A stretch of DNA of 23,811 nt, taken from NCBI GenBank assembly GCA_964399195.1, contig CAYNPY010000057.1:1-23811 (forward strand). The letters run 5' to 3'. A program made the position numbers and the translations under genes. How positions within the stretch are numbered: position 1 is the first letter of the stretch; each line of letters begins with the position of its first letter. This document shows, piece after piece, positions 7,118 to 14,938 of this stretch. This DNA comes from CAINDZ01 sp964399195 (GTDB lineage: Bacteria; Krumholzibacteriota; Krumholzibacteriia; LZORAL124-64-63). The notes under the pieces were generated by a model, which was not told the origin of the DNA, made no database searches, and saw only the letters and a list, made by a program, of their open reading frames with translations.

Positions 7118-8503
7118 GTGGAACACGGCCTGTCGTCGTGGTGGGCCGGCTCCGCCTACCTGCTGTACCTGCTCTACGCCGTGCTGCGCGTGGCCCGCCG
7201 GCCCGCCGCCGGCGCCGTGGACTACCTGGTGGCCGGGCGGCGGCTGACGCTGCCCGCGTTCGTGGCCACGCTGGTCTCCACCTGGTACGGCGGCATCCTG
7301 GGCGTGGGCGAATACGCCTGGCGGAACGGCGTCAGCAACTGGCTGGTCTTCGGGCTGCCGTACTACCTCTACGCGGGCGTGTTCGCCTTCGTGCTCGCCG
7401 CGCGGGCCCGGCGCAGCCGCCTGCTCTCGGTGCCCGACCTGCTCGAGCAGCGCTTCGGGCGCGCGCCGGCGCTGGTGGGCGCCGGCACCCTGTTCGTGAT
7501 GACCGCGCCGGCGGCCTACGTGCTGATGCTGGGCGTGCTGCTGCAACTGGCTTCGGGCTGGCCGCTGCCGGTGTGCGTCGCGCTGGGCGCGCTGCTCTCG
7601 GTGGCGTACGTGCTGCGGGGCGGACTGCAGGCCGTCGTCGACACCGATCGCGTGCAGTTCCTGCTGATGTTCGCGGGCTTCCTGGTGCTGGTGCCCGTCT
7701 GCGCCGTCGAGCTGGGCGGCTGGCAGTGGCTGCGCTCGCAGGTGCCGCCGGACCACCTGCGCTGGGACGGCGGCCTGGGCTGGCAGGCGATCTTCGTCTG
7801 GTACTTCATCGCGCTGTCGACGCTGGTCGAGCCGGCGTTCTACCAGCGCTGCTACGCCGCCCGCGACGAGCGCACGGCGCGCCGCGGCATCCTCGTCGCC
7901 ATCGCCTTCTGGATCGGGTTCGACTTCCTGACCACCACGGCCGGCCTCTACGCGCGCGCCGCGCTGCCGGACCTGGCCGACCCCGTGCAGGCCTTCCCGG
8001 CGCTGGCCGAGCGCGTGCTGCCCGGGTTCTGGCAGGGCGTGTTCACGGTGAGCCTGCTGGCGACCATCATGTCGACCGTCGACAGCTACGCGTTCATCGC
8101 CGCGGTCACCCTCGGGCGCGACCTGCTCGGGCGGTGGCGCGGCTGGGACGAGGCGCGCTCGCTGCGCGCCTCGCAGTGGGGGCTGGTCGTGACGGCGGCG
8201 GTCGCGGTGGCGATGGCTCTGGCGGCGGGCTCGGTGGTCACGCTGTGGAAGGTGCTCGGCTCGATCGGCACGCCGGTGCTGCTGCTGCCGCTGGCGCTGG
8301 CGCACGGCTCGCGCCCGGTGGACGGCCGGCGCGTGGTCGCCGCGATGACGACGGCCGGCTGCGTGGCGCTGGGCTGGACGCTGGCCGGCCGGGGCGGACC
8401 GTGGCTGGGGGTGGAGCCGATCTTCCCGGGGCTGCTGGTGTCGGCGGTGGCGCTGGCGCCGGCGTGGCGGCCTCGGCGCCGGACCGGGGCCGCGCGCGGC
8501 TGA
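7118..8503 (+). CDS. Sodium:solute symporter (SSS family), candidate thiamine importer
   Basis: 461-residue polytopic inner-membrane symporter of the SSS/SSF family, about 12-13 hydrophobic helices. Family marks are the early 'DYLVAGRRLTLPAFVATLVSTWYGG' (residues 35-59), the signature-like GGLQAVVDTDRVQ (168-180), the loop 'YQRCYAARDERTARRG' and 'LLATIMSTVDSYAFIAAVTLGRD', which carries small polar residues near the usual Na2 site. The GTG start sits one base after the kinase stop, and there is no separate ribosome site, so it should be read through coupling. SSS proteins carry sugars, amino acids, pantothenate and others. Here the riboswitch operon makes thiamine or a precursor the best guess, the job done by PnuT in many Bacteroidetes. 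SSS members (called ThiV) have been linked to thiamine regulons by comparative genomics. Confidence 0.92.
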   Translation: MEHGLSSWWAGSAYLLYLLYAVLRVARRPAAGAVDYLVAGRRLTLPAFVATLVSTWYGGILGVGEYAWRNGVSNWLVFGLPYYLYAGVFAFVLAARARRSRLLSVPDLLEQRFGRAPALVGAGTLFVMTAPAAYVLMLGVLLQLASGWPLPVCVALGALLSVAYVLRGGLQAVVDTDRVQFLLMFAGFLVLVPVCAVELGGWQWLRSQVPPDHLRWDGGLGWQAIFVWYFIALSTLVEPAFYQRCYAARDERTARRGILVAIAFWIGFDFLTTTAGLYARAALPDLADPVQAFPALAERVLPGFWQGVFTVSLLATIMSTVDSYAFIAAVTLGRDLLGRWRGWDEARSLRASQWGLVVTAAVAVAMALAAGSVVTLWKVLGSIGTPVLLLPLALAHGSRPVDGRRVVAAMTTAGCVALGWTLAGRGGPWLGVEPIFPGLLVSAVALAPAWRPRRRTGAARG

Positions 8504-8510
8504 CGGCGTC

Positions 8511-9788
8511 TCAGGCCGCGGCCCTGCCCGGCGGCAGGCGGCGCCAGACCAGGAGGCTGGCCGCCGCCAGGATCCCGGCGAACACGGCGATGGTCAGGTA
8601 GGGCGAGACGGACTGCGCCACCCAGCCGGCCAGGAACGTGCCCGCCGGCAGCGCGCCCCCGAAGCCCACCGACCAGATGCCCATGATGCGGCCGCGCAAC
8701 GCGTCGTCGACGCTGGTCTGCACGAGCGAGTTGCTGGTGGACATGAACATGACCGCGCCGAAGCCGGCGACCGCCAGCCCGGCGCCCATCGGCACCGGAT
8801 GACGCGACGCGGCCACGGCCAGCGCGCCCGCGCACAGCAGCCAGAGGCCGCCGAAGACCTGCAGGCGCGAGGTGTCCGCGTCCGCGCGCGCGGCGACCAC
8901 CAGCGCGCCGGCGATGGCGCCCACGCCGAACATCGCCATCAGCAGCCCGTACTCCCATTCGCCCAGGCGCAGCAGGTCCTGCGCGATGGCCGGCATCAGC
9001 GTCTGGCAGGCCCAGCCGAACACCCCCATCAGGCAGAGCAGCAGCAGCAGCGTGCGCACGGTGTGGTTGCGGTGGACCTCGCGGAAGCCCTCCAGCAGGT
9101 CCTGCCAGTGGCTGGTGCGGCGCGCCGGCGGCCGGTGCGGCGGCAGGCGCAGCGTCAACAGCGTGGCCGTGACCACCAGGTAGCTGGCGGCGTCCAGCAG
9201 GAAGCACCAGCCGGCGCCGACGGCGGCCATCACCAGGCCCGCGAGCGCCGGCCCGACCACGCGCGACGAGTTCACCAGCACCGAGTTCAGCGCCACGGCG
9301 TTCAGCAGGTGCTGCCGGCCGACCAGTTCGCCGACGAAGGCCTGGCGCGCGGGAACCTCGAACGCGAAGGCGACGCCCCCGAGCGTGGCCAGCGCCATCA
9401 GGTGCCAGAGCTGCGCCCAGCCGGTGAGCAGCAGCAGCGCGATCAGCGCCGACGACGTCGCCGCCAGCAGCTGCGTGTACACCACCATGCGGCGCTTGTC
9501 GACGCGGTCGGCGATGGTGCCCGCCAGCGGCGAGAGCAGGAACATCGGCAGCAGGGCCAGGCCCATCACCGTGCCCAGCAGGGCGCGCGAGCCGGTCATC
9601 TCGTAGACGACCCAGCCCAGCGCGGTGCGGCGCACCCAGGTGCCCACCATCGAGGCGGTCTGGCCGGCGTAGTAGATCCGGAAATTGCGCACCGCGAGCG
9701 AGGAGAACGTGGCGCGCAGCCAGCCCTTCGCCCAGCGGCCGGCGGGGGCCGGCACGGGTGCGTTGGCGCTGGGCTCTGGTTGCGGCAT
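8511..9788 (-). CDS. MFS transporter (MFS_3 / EntS-like exporter family)
   Basis: 425-residue major facilitator, 12 predicted helices, of the MFS_3 group that includes the enterobactin exporter EntS and many drug-efflux-like proteins. 'LAVRNFRIYYAGQTASMVGTWVRRTALGWVVYEMTGS' at the N-terminus, the A-motif-like 'GTIADRVDKRRMVVYTQLL' between TM2 and TM3, 'VPARQAFVGELV' and 'NALNSVLVNSSRVVGPALAG' are typical. The second half has 'DALRGRIMGIWSVGFGGALPAG'. Substrate unknown. ATG 9788 was chosen because GGAG sits 6 bases upstream; the frame continues to 9914 without support. It converges on the SSS gene with only 7 bases between stops. Divergent from the suf operon, so siderophore or metal export is possible but is speculation. 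Confidence 0.9.
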   Translation of the reverse strand: MPQPEPSANAPVPAPAGRWAKGWLRATFSSLAVRNFRIYYAGQTASMVGTWVRRTALGWVVYEMTGSRALLGTVMGLALLPMFLLSPLAGTIADRVDKRRMVVYTQLLAATSSALIALLLLTGWAQLWHLMALATLGGVAFAFEVPARQAFVGELVGRQHLLNAVALNSVLVNSSRVVGPALAGLVMAAVGAGWCFLLDAASYLVVTATLLTLRLPPHRPPARRTSHWQDLLEGFREVHRNHTVRTLLLLLCLMGVFGWACQTLMPAIAQDLLRLGEWEYGLLMAMFGVGAIAGALVVAARADADTSRLQVFGGLWLLCAGALAVAASRHPVPMGAGLAVAGFGAVMFMSTSNSLVQTSVDDALRGRIMGIWSVGFGGALPAGTFLAGWVAQSVSPYLTIAVFAGILAAASLLVWRRLPPGRAAA

Positions 9789-9865
9789 GCCGGACTCCGG
9801 ACGCTGGGGATTCGTGACCCGGCCCGGCCGGGGACGGGCACCAACGTGGCGGGGGGCGGTGGCTC

Positions 9866-9871
9866 TGTCAA
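9866..9871 (-). promoter_or_regulatory. Possible -35 box for the MFS gene
   Basis: On the minus strand an exact TTGACA reads from 9871 down to 9866, about 78 bases upstream of the MFS ATG. At the right distance the -10 position (CACGTT) is poor, so this is only a candidate. Nothing else promoter-like was seen between the MFS start and the suf region. Confidence 0.25.
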
Positions 9872-9906
9872 ATCGCGCCGGCCGGGTGGCGGACGCGCAG
9901 AGAAAC

Positions 9907-9953
9907 GATGGCAATAACTGATTTAATCACAATAAATTAAAACCACCACACCC
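9907..9953 (+). promoter_or_regulatory. AT-rich segment with a short palindrome upstream of the suf operon
   Basis: This stretch is strikingly A/T-rich for the window and includes the 11-base palindrome TGATTTAATCA (9919-9929; arms TGATT/AATCA). It lies 35-80 bases upstream of the candidate suf promoter and could act as an UP-like element or bind a second regulator. The arm spacing (TGAT-3-ATCA) is one base short of an FNR site. No function can be assigned from sequence alone. Confidence 0.35.
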
Positions 9954-9988
9954 GTGCCGACAGGCTTCCGTGAGCCCCCGCTCAATCT

Positions 9989-10013
9989 ATACTTGACAGG
10001 TACAGTCATCTAT
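9989..10013 (+). promoter_or_regulatory. IscR/Rrf2 type-1-like operator overlapping the suf promoter
   Basis: The 25 bases match the E. coli IscR type-1 consensus (ATA-SYY-GAC-T-R-WWW-Y-AGTC-RR-S-TAT) at 22 positions by my count. It reads ATA, CTTGAC, six central bases and a mirrored AGTC-ATC-TAT; mismatches are at positions 10, 12 and 21. The dyad core is TTGAC/AGTCA. It covers the -10-like TATACT (9988-9993) and the -35-like TTGACA (9993-9998), so a bound repressor would block either reading of the promoter. IscR-class Rrf2 proteins bind type-1 sites with their [2Fe-2S] cluster, coupling suf expression to cluster supply. The regulator gene is not in the window. ATG of sufC is 76 bases downstream. 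Confidence 0.65.
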
Positions 10014-10024
10014 GTTTTTTTGTG

Positions 10025-10072
10025 GGGGACAAAAACAGCGCGGCCGCCGCCCCTGCCGCGGCCAGGTTCCCC
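10025..10072 (+). other. Leader stem-loop ahead of sufC
   Basis: GGGGA (10025-10029) can pair with TCCCC (10068-10072), enclosing a perfect 6-bp inverted repeat GGCCGC (10042-10047) / GCGGCC (10058-10063). The fold lies in the probable 5' leader of the suf mRNA, ending 16 bases before the sufC ATG, close to its AGAGG. It could affect mRNA stability or translation. No known riboswitch class is recognised, and in GC-rich DNA such pairings occur by chance. Confidence 0.3.
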
Positions 10073-10088
10073 AACCCAGAGGCTGACG

Positions 10089-10922
10089 ATGTCCGACCCG
10101 CTGCTGAACCCTGCCGACCCGGCCAACGTGTTCGCCTGCCGCAACCTGCGCGTGTTCGTGCAGGACGGCGACCCGAAGTCGGAGACCGCCGAGAAGGAGA
10201 TCGTCCGCGGCGTGGACCTGACCGTCAGGCGCGGGCAGAAGCACGCGCTGATGGGGCCCAACGGCTCGGGCAAGTCCACGCTGGCGGCGGCCCTGATGGG
10301 CCATCCCGGCTACCGCGTCGAGGGCGAGATCTGGCTGGAGGGCCAGCGCGTCGACCAGCTGGAGCCGCACGAGCGCGCGCGGCGCGGCATGTTCCTCAGC
10401 TTCCAGTACCCGGTCGCCGTGCCCGGGGTCACGGTGGCGAACTTCCTGCGCGCGTCGCTGGCGGCGCGGCGGGGCGCGGAGATCCCGGTGCGGGCCTTCC
10501 GGCAGGAGCTGAACGAGGCGTTCGACGCCATGGACATGGACCACTCGTTCATCACCCGCTATCTGAACGACGGCTTCTCGGGCGGCGAGAAGAAGCGCCT
10601 CGAGATCCTGCAGATGCTGCTCTTGAAGCCGTCCTTCAGCCTGCTGGACGAAACGGACTCGGGCCTGGACATCGACGCCCTCAAGGTGGTCAGCGAGGGC
10701 ATCAACCTGGCCAGCAACGAGCAGAACGGGCTGCTGCTGGTCACGCACTACCAGCGCATCCTGAACCTGGTGCGGCCGGACGTCGTGCACGTCTTCATGG
10801 GCGGGCGCGTGGTCCGCACCGGCGGCATGGAGCTGGTGCACGCCCTCGAGGAGCGCGGGTACGACTGGCTGGCCGAAGAGGCCGCCGCGGCCGCCGCCGT
10901 TGCCGAAGGGAGCCGCGCATGA
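10089..10922 (+). CDS. sufC: Fe-S assembly ATPase SufC
   Basis: ABC-type ATPase of the SufBC2D scaffold, 277 residues, cytosolic. Walker A GPNGSGKST (56-64), Q-loop 'LSFQYPVAVPG' (103-113, the SufC-specific FQYP), signature FSGGEKKR (163-170), Walker B with 'LLDETDSGLD' (185-194) and the H-loop His220 are all present. It powers the conformational change that lets SufB-SufD build a cluster. The start ATG 10089 has AGAGG six bases upstream; the open frame further upstream crosses the promoter and is not coding. An insertion of about ten charged residues after the first strand and an Ala-rich C-terminus make it slightly longer than the usual ~250. First gene of a six-gene operon; its TGA overlaps the sufB ATG (ATGA). 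Confidence 0.98.
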   Translation: MSDPLLNPADPANVFACRNLRVFVQDGDPKSETAEKEIVRGVDLTVRRGQKHALMGPNGSGKSTLAAALMGHPGYRVEGEIWLEGQRVDQLEPHERARRGMFLSFQYPVAVPGVTVANFLRASLAARRGAEIPVRAFRQELNEAFDAMDMDHSFITRYLNDGFSGGEKKRLEILQMLLLKPSFSLLDETDSGLDIDALKVVSEGINLASNEQNGLLLVTHYQRILNLVRPDVVHVFMGGRVVRTGGMELVHALEERGYDWLAEEAAAAAAVAEGSRA

Positions 10923-12358
10923 GCGACGCGACGATCCGCGAAGTCGCCCCCCGGGACGTGACGTCGATCAACGACGACTACGCCGCCCGCTACGGCTTCC
11001 ACGACCCGGAGGACTACTTCCTGAAGGCCCCCAAGGGGCTGGACCACGAAGTGGTCGAGATGATCTCGCGCAAGAAGAACGAGCCGGACTGGATGCGCCA
11101 GATCCGCCACAAGGCGCTGGACACGTTCCTGGCCAAGCCGATGCCGCGCTGGGGCGACACCGAGGCGCTGGGCGGCATCGACTTCGAGAACATCCACTAC
11201 TACATCAAGCCGAAGGGCGAGCAGGCCAGCGACTGGAACGACGTGCCCGAGCAGATCAAGCGCACGTTCGACCGCCTGGGCGTGCCCGAGGCCGAGCGCA
11301 AGTTCCTGGCCGGCGTCACCGCGCAGTACGAGTCGGAGGTCGTCTACCACTCGATCCGCGAGGACCTGTCCAAGCTGGGCGTGCTGTTCATGGACATGGA
11401 CTCGGGGCTGCGCGAGCACCCGGAGATCGTGCGCAAGTGGTTCGGGAAGATCATCCCCACCGGCGACAACAAGTTCTCGGCCCTGAACACGGCGGTGTGG
11501 TCGGGCGGCTCGTTCATCTACGTGCCCAAGGGCGTGAAGGTGGACATCCCGCTGCAGGCCTACTTCCGCATCAACGCCGAGAACATGGGGCAGTTCGAGC
11601 GCACGCTGATCATCGCCGACGAGGACAGCTCGGTGCACTACATCGAGGGCTGCACGGCGCCCACCTACTCGTCCGACTCGCTGCACTCGGCGGTGGTGGA
11701 ACTGGTGGCGATGGACCGCGCCCGCATCCGCTACACGACCATCCAGAACTGGTCGACCAACGTCTACAACCTGGTCACCAAGCGCGCCCACGCCTACGCG
11801 GACTCGGTGGTCGAGTGGGTGGACGGCAACCTGGGCTCGAAGCTGACGATGAAGTACCCGGCCATCGTGCTCAAGGGCGAGCGCGCTCACGGCGAGGTGC
11901 TCTCGATCGCGTTCGCCGGCCACGGCCAGCACCAGGACGCGGGCGCCAAGATGACGCACGTGGCCCCGAACACGACCAGCCGCATCATCAGCAAGTCGAT
12001 CAGCAAGGATGACGGGCGCAGCAGCTACCGCGGCCTGGTGAAGGTCGGGCGCGGCGCCACCGGCTGCAAGACCAGCGTCGAGTGCGACGCGCTGCTGATC
12101 GGCGACCACGCCGTCTCCGACACCTACCCCACGATGGACGTGGCCGAGTCCGACGTGCGCGTCGAGCACGAGGCCCGCGTCTCCAAGGTGGGCGAGGAGC
12201 AGCTGTTCTACCTGCAGAGCCGCGGCCTGGACCCGGACAAGGCGCGCCTGATGATCGTCAACGGGTTCATCGAGCCCTTCGTCAAGGAATTGCCGATGGA
12301 GTACGCGGTGGAGCTGAACCGGCTGATCGAGCTGGAGATGGAGGGGTCCGTTGGCTGA
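10919..12358 (+). CDS. sufB: Fe-S cluster assembly scaffold SufB
   Basis: SufB, 479 residues, the scaffold subunit on which Fe-S clusters form in the SufBC2D complex. Recognisable family blocks include 'YGFHDPEDYFLKAPKGLDHEVVEMISRKKNEPDWM' near the N-terminus, 'SALNTAVWSGGSFIYVPKGV', 'YIEGCTAPTYSSDSLHSAVVEL' and 'TSVECDALLIGD'. That last block holds Cys389, the counterpart of the Cys that receives persulfide and joins the cluster site in E. coli SufB. The C-terminal 'EEQLFYLQSRGLD...IVNGFIEPF' binds SufC. The start ATG lies in the sufC stop (ATGA), giving translational coupling. It ends overlapping sufD by 8 bases. Near full family length, nothing missing. Confidence 0.98.
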   Translation: MSDATIREVAPRDVTSINDDYAARYGFHDPEDYFLKAPKGLDHEVVEMISRKKNEPDWMRQIRHKALDTFLAKPMPRWGDTEALGGIDFENIHYYIKPKGEQASDWNDVPEQIKRTFDRLGVPEAERKFLAGVTAQYESEVVYHSIREDLSKLGVLFMDMDSGLREHPEIVRKWFGKIIPTGDNKFSALNTAVWSGGSFIYVPKGVKVDIPLQAYFRINAENMGQFERTLIIADEDSSVHYIEGCTAPTYSSDSLHSAVVELVAMDRARIRYTTIQNWSTNVYNLVTKRAHAYADSVVEWVDGNLGSKLTMKYPAIVLKGERAHGEVLSIAFAGHGQHQDAGAKMTHVAPNTTSRIISKSISKDDGRSSYRGLVKVGRGATGCKTSVECDALLIGDHAVSDTYPTMDVAESDVRVEHEARVSKVGEEQLFYLQSRGLDPDKARLMIVNGFIEPFVKELPMEYAVELNRLIELEMEGSVG

Positions 12359-13652
12359 CCTGACCGCCACCGCGCCCGCCGCCGCGGCGGCCCCGGCCCG
12401 CCCGGCGCTGGACAGGGACCTGGTCACGGCGCTCGCCGCCGCCGCCGGCGACGACGCCGACGGCCTGCGCCGCCGCCTGGCCGCCCTTGCGAACTGGGAA
12501 ACCGCCCCGGCGCCCGACCGCGTGCGCCACCTGTGGCGCTTCACCGACCCCGCCCGGCTGCTGCCGGCGCGCGTGGGCAGCGCGGCCGCGATCGCCCCGG
12601 CCGTGCCGGCGCCCGCGCTGGCCGGCGCCGCCGCGACGATCGAACTGTGGCCCGGCCGCGCGCCCGCGCTGACGCTGGCTGCGGGCCTGCCCGCCGGCGC
12701 GCTGACCGTCGGTCCCGCCGCCGGCGCCGAAGCCGGGGCCGGCGCGGCCCCCGACGCCGACCGCGACCTCTTCCGCGCGCTGAACGACGCCGCCTGGAAC
12801 GCGGGCGTCGGCCTGACCGTGCGTGATGGCGTCGTCCTGCCCGGCCCCATCCAGATCCGCGTCCACGCCGCGGGCACGGCCGCCCTGCCCCGCGTGACGC
12901 TCACCGTCGGACGCGGCGGCGAGGCGATGCTGCTCGAGCAGCACCTCGGCGGCGGCCCCGACGCGCGCGTCGCCGCCCGCACCGTGGTGCGCGCGGCGGC
13001 CGGGGCGCGCGTGCGCCATGCCGTGATCCAGGTCTGGGATGCGGGCACGAGCGGACACCATGCCGTCGACACGCGGGCCGAGGAGGGCGCCGACGTGCTG
13101 ACCGTCTGCGGCGCCTTCGGCGGCCAGTCGGCGAAGCTGGAGCTGCGAACCGACCTGGCCGGCGCCGGCGCCCACAGCGAGATCGTCGGCGTCACCCTGG
13201 TGGGCGGCGCCCAGCACGGCGACGTGCACACCAGCCACCGGCACCTGGCGGAGCGGACGACCAGCCGCATCGACTTCAAGGCCGTGGCCGCCGACCAGGC
13301 GCGCACGACCTACACCGGGCTGATCCGCATCGAGGACCAGGCGCAGCACTGCGAGGCCTACCAGGAGAACCGCAACCTGCTGCTGTCGCCGAAGGCGCGG
13401 GCGGACGCGATCCCCGAACTGGAGATCCACAACCAGGAGGTCAGCTGCAGCCACGGCGCCACGATCGCGCCGGTCGCGGCCGAGCAGCTGTTCTACCTGG
13501 AGAGCCGCGGCCTGGACCGCGGCGAGGCGCTGGGCCTGGTCGTCGCGGGCTTCCTGGAGAACACGCTGGCGCGCCTGCCGGGCGACGCCCGCGCGCTGGT
13601 CGAGTCGTTCGTGGGCCCGCGGCTGGCGTCCATCCGGGACGGTGCGGCGTGA
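12351..13652 (+). CDS. sufD: Fe-S cluster assembly protein SufD
   Basis: SufD, 433 residues, partner of SufB in the SufBC2D scaffold. The N-terminal half is Ala/Pro-rich and weakly conserved. The C-terminal beta-helix core is typical: 'DVHTSHRHLAERTTSRIDFKAVAADQARTTYTGLIRI' and 'NRNLLLSPKARADAIPELEIHNQEVSCSHGATI'. This includes His368, the counterpart of the E. coli SufD His at the SufB-D interface needed for iron. 'EQLFYLESRGLDRGEA' then forms the SufC contact. The start is a TTG at 12351, inside sufB, with GGAGGGG just before it; no better start fits the spacing. It ends in a GTGA overlap with sufS. Confidence 0.96.
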   Translation: MADLTATAPAAAAAPARPALDRDLVTALAAAAGDDADGLRRRLAALANWETAPAPDRVRHLWRFTDPARLLPARVGSAAAIAPAVPAPALAGAAATIELWPGRAPALTLAAGLPAGALTVGPAAGAEAGAGAAPDADRDLFRALNDAAWNAGVGLTVRDGVVLPGPIQIRVHAAGTAALPRVTLTVGRGGEAMLLEQHLGGGPDARVAARTVVRAAAGARVRHAVIQVWDAGTSGHHAVDTRAEEGADVLTVCGAFGGQSAKLELRTDLAGAGAHSEIVGVTLVGGAQHGDVHTSHRHLAERTTSRIDFKAVAADQARTTYTGLIRIEDQAQHCEAYQENRNLLLSPKARADAIPELEIHNQEVSCSHGATIAPVAAEQLFYLESRGLDRGEALGLVVAGFLENTLARLPGDARALVESFVGPRLASIRDGAA

Positions 13653-14938
13653 AGCGCGAGAAGTCACTGGCGGCGCCCGCCGGCATGCGCCCCTGCGACG
13701 GGCAGGCGGGCGCCTGCTCGCGCTGCGGCCCCATCTTCGCCGAGCGCTTCCCGCTGCTCGAGCGCACGATCAACGGCCGGCGCCTGGTCTACCTGGACAG
13801 CGCGGCGACCACGCAGAAGCCCGGCGCGGTGATCGCCGCCGAGGCGCGCTACTACCGCCTTCACAATGCCAACGTGCACCGCGGCATGCACACTCTGGGC
13901 GTGGAGGCCACCGACCTCTACGAGGGCTGCCGCGCGCGCGTGGGGCGCTTCCTGGGCGTGCCGGCCGAGCGCGTGGTCATCACGCGCGGCGCCACCGCGG
14001 CTCTCAACCTGGTGGCCGGCGGGCTGGCGCCGACGCTGAAGCCGGGCGACGAGGTGCTGATCACCGAGATGGAGCACCACGCGAACCTGGTGCCGTGGCT
14101 GGAACTGGCGCGGCGCGAGGGCCTGGTGGTCCGGCACCTCCCGGTGACCGACGGCGGCGAACTGGACCTGTCGCGCCTGCCCGAGCTGCTGAACGGCCGC
14201 ACGCGCGTGGTGGCGCTGACCCACGTCTCGAACGTGCTGGGCACCATCAACCCGGTGGCCGAGATCGCGGCCGCGGCGCGGCGGCGCGGCGCGCTGGTCG
14301 TGGTGGACGCGGCGCAGTCGGCCGGGCACCTGCCGCTGGCCTTCGACGACCTGGACTGCGACTTCCTGGTCTTCTCCGCCCACAAGACCTACGGGCCGAT
14401 GGGCCTGGGCTTCCTGGCCGGGCGCGCCGAGGCGCTGGAGCGTCTGCACCCGGTGGAGACCGGCGGCGAGATGATCGAGACGGTGACCATGGAGTCGGCG
14501 ACGTGGGCCGCGATCCCGCAGCGCTTCGAGGCGGGCACGCCGAACGTGGCGGCCGCGGCGGCGTTCCCGGCGGCGCTGGACACCATCGACGAGGCGACGA
14601 TCGAGCGGCTGCGCCAGCACGAGATCTCGCTGACCGCCTACGCGCTGGAGCGGCTGCGGGCCCAGGGCGGCCTGACGATCTACGGCCCGCGCGAGGCGGA
14701 ACGGCGGGGCGGCCTGGTGTCGTTCCACGATCCGATGGTGCACCCGCACGACATGGCGCAGCTGCTGGATTCGCTGGGCATCGCCGTGCGCGCCGGGCAC
14801 CACTGCGCGCAGCCGCTGCACCGACGACTTGGTGTTGTGGCCACCAGCCGCGCCTCGTTCGGCATGTACAACTCGCACGACGACATCGACGCCCTGCTCG
14901 ACGGCATCGGCTACGCGCGGAGCGTGTTCGGCGCATGA
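13649..14938 (+). CDS. sufS: Cysteine desulfurase SufS
   Basis: PLP-dependent group II cysteine desulfurase, 429 residues, giving sulfur from L-cysteine as persulfide. The PLP lysine is Lys246 in 'VFSAHKTYGP'; the stacking His is in 'EMEHHANLVPW' (140-150). Catalytic Cys386 is in 'RAGHHCAQPL', and the carboxylate-binding Arg401 is in 'ATSRASFGMYN'. Compared with the usual SufS it has about 27 extra N-terminal residues before 'FAERFPLL', including Cys16, Cys23 and Cys26 (the last two as CSRC). The GTG start at 13649 overlaps the sufD stop and fits the coupling seen across the operon; an internal ATG (Met13) would remove only part of the extension. SufU, its sulfur acceptor, follows with an ATGA overlap. 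Confidence 0.97.
   Translation: MKREKSLAAPAGMRPCDGQAGACSRCGPIFAERFPLLERTINGRRLVYLDSAATTQKPGAVIAAEARYYRLHNANVHRGMHTLGVEATDLYEGCRARVGRFLGVPAERVVITRGATAALNLVAGGLAPTLKPGDEVLITEMEHHANLVPWLELARREGLVVRHLPVTDGGELDLSRLPELLNGRTRVVALTHVSNVLGTINPVAEIAAAARRRGALVVVDAAQSAGHLPLAFDDLDCDFLVFSAHKTYGPMGLGFLAGRAEALERLHPVETGGEMIETVTMESATWAAIPQRFEAGTPNVAAAAAFPAALDTIDEATIERLRQHEISLTAYALERLRAQGGLTIYGPREAERRGGLVSFHDPMVHPHDMAQLLDSLGIAVRAGHHCAQPLHRRLGVVATSRASFGMYNSHDDIDALLDGIGYARSVFGA

Noticed and set aside
9919..9929. FNR/CRP-like site in the AT-rich segment
   Set aside because: Spacing between TGAT and ATCA is three bases, not four, and the outer T/A pairs are missing.
10748..13306. 852-residue minus-strand ORF across sufC-B-D
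   Set aside because: Opposite-strand shadow of the suf genes; no recognisable domain.
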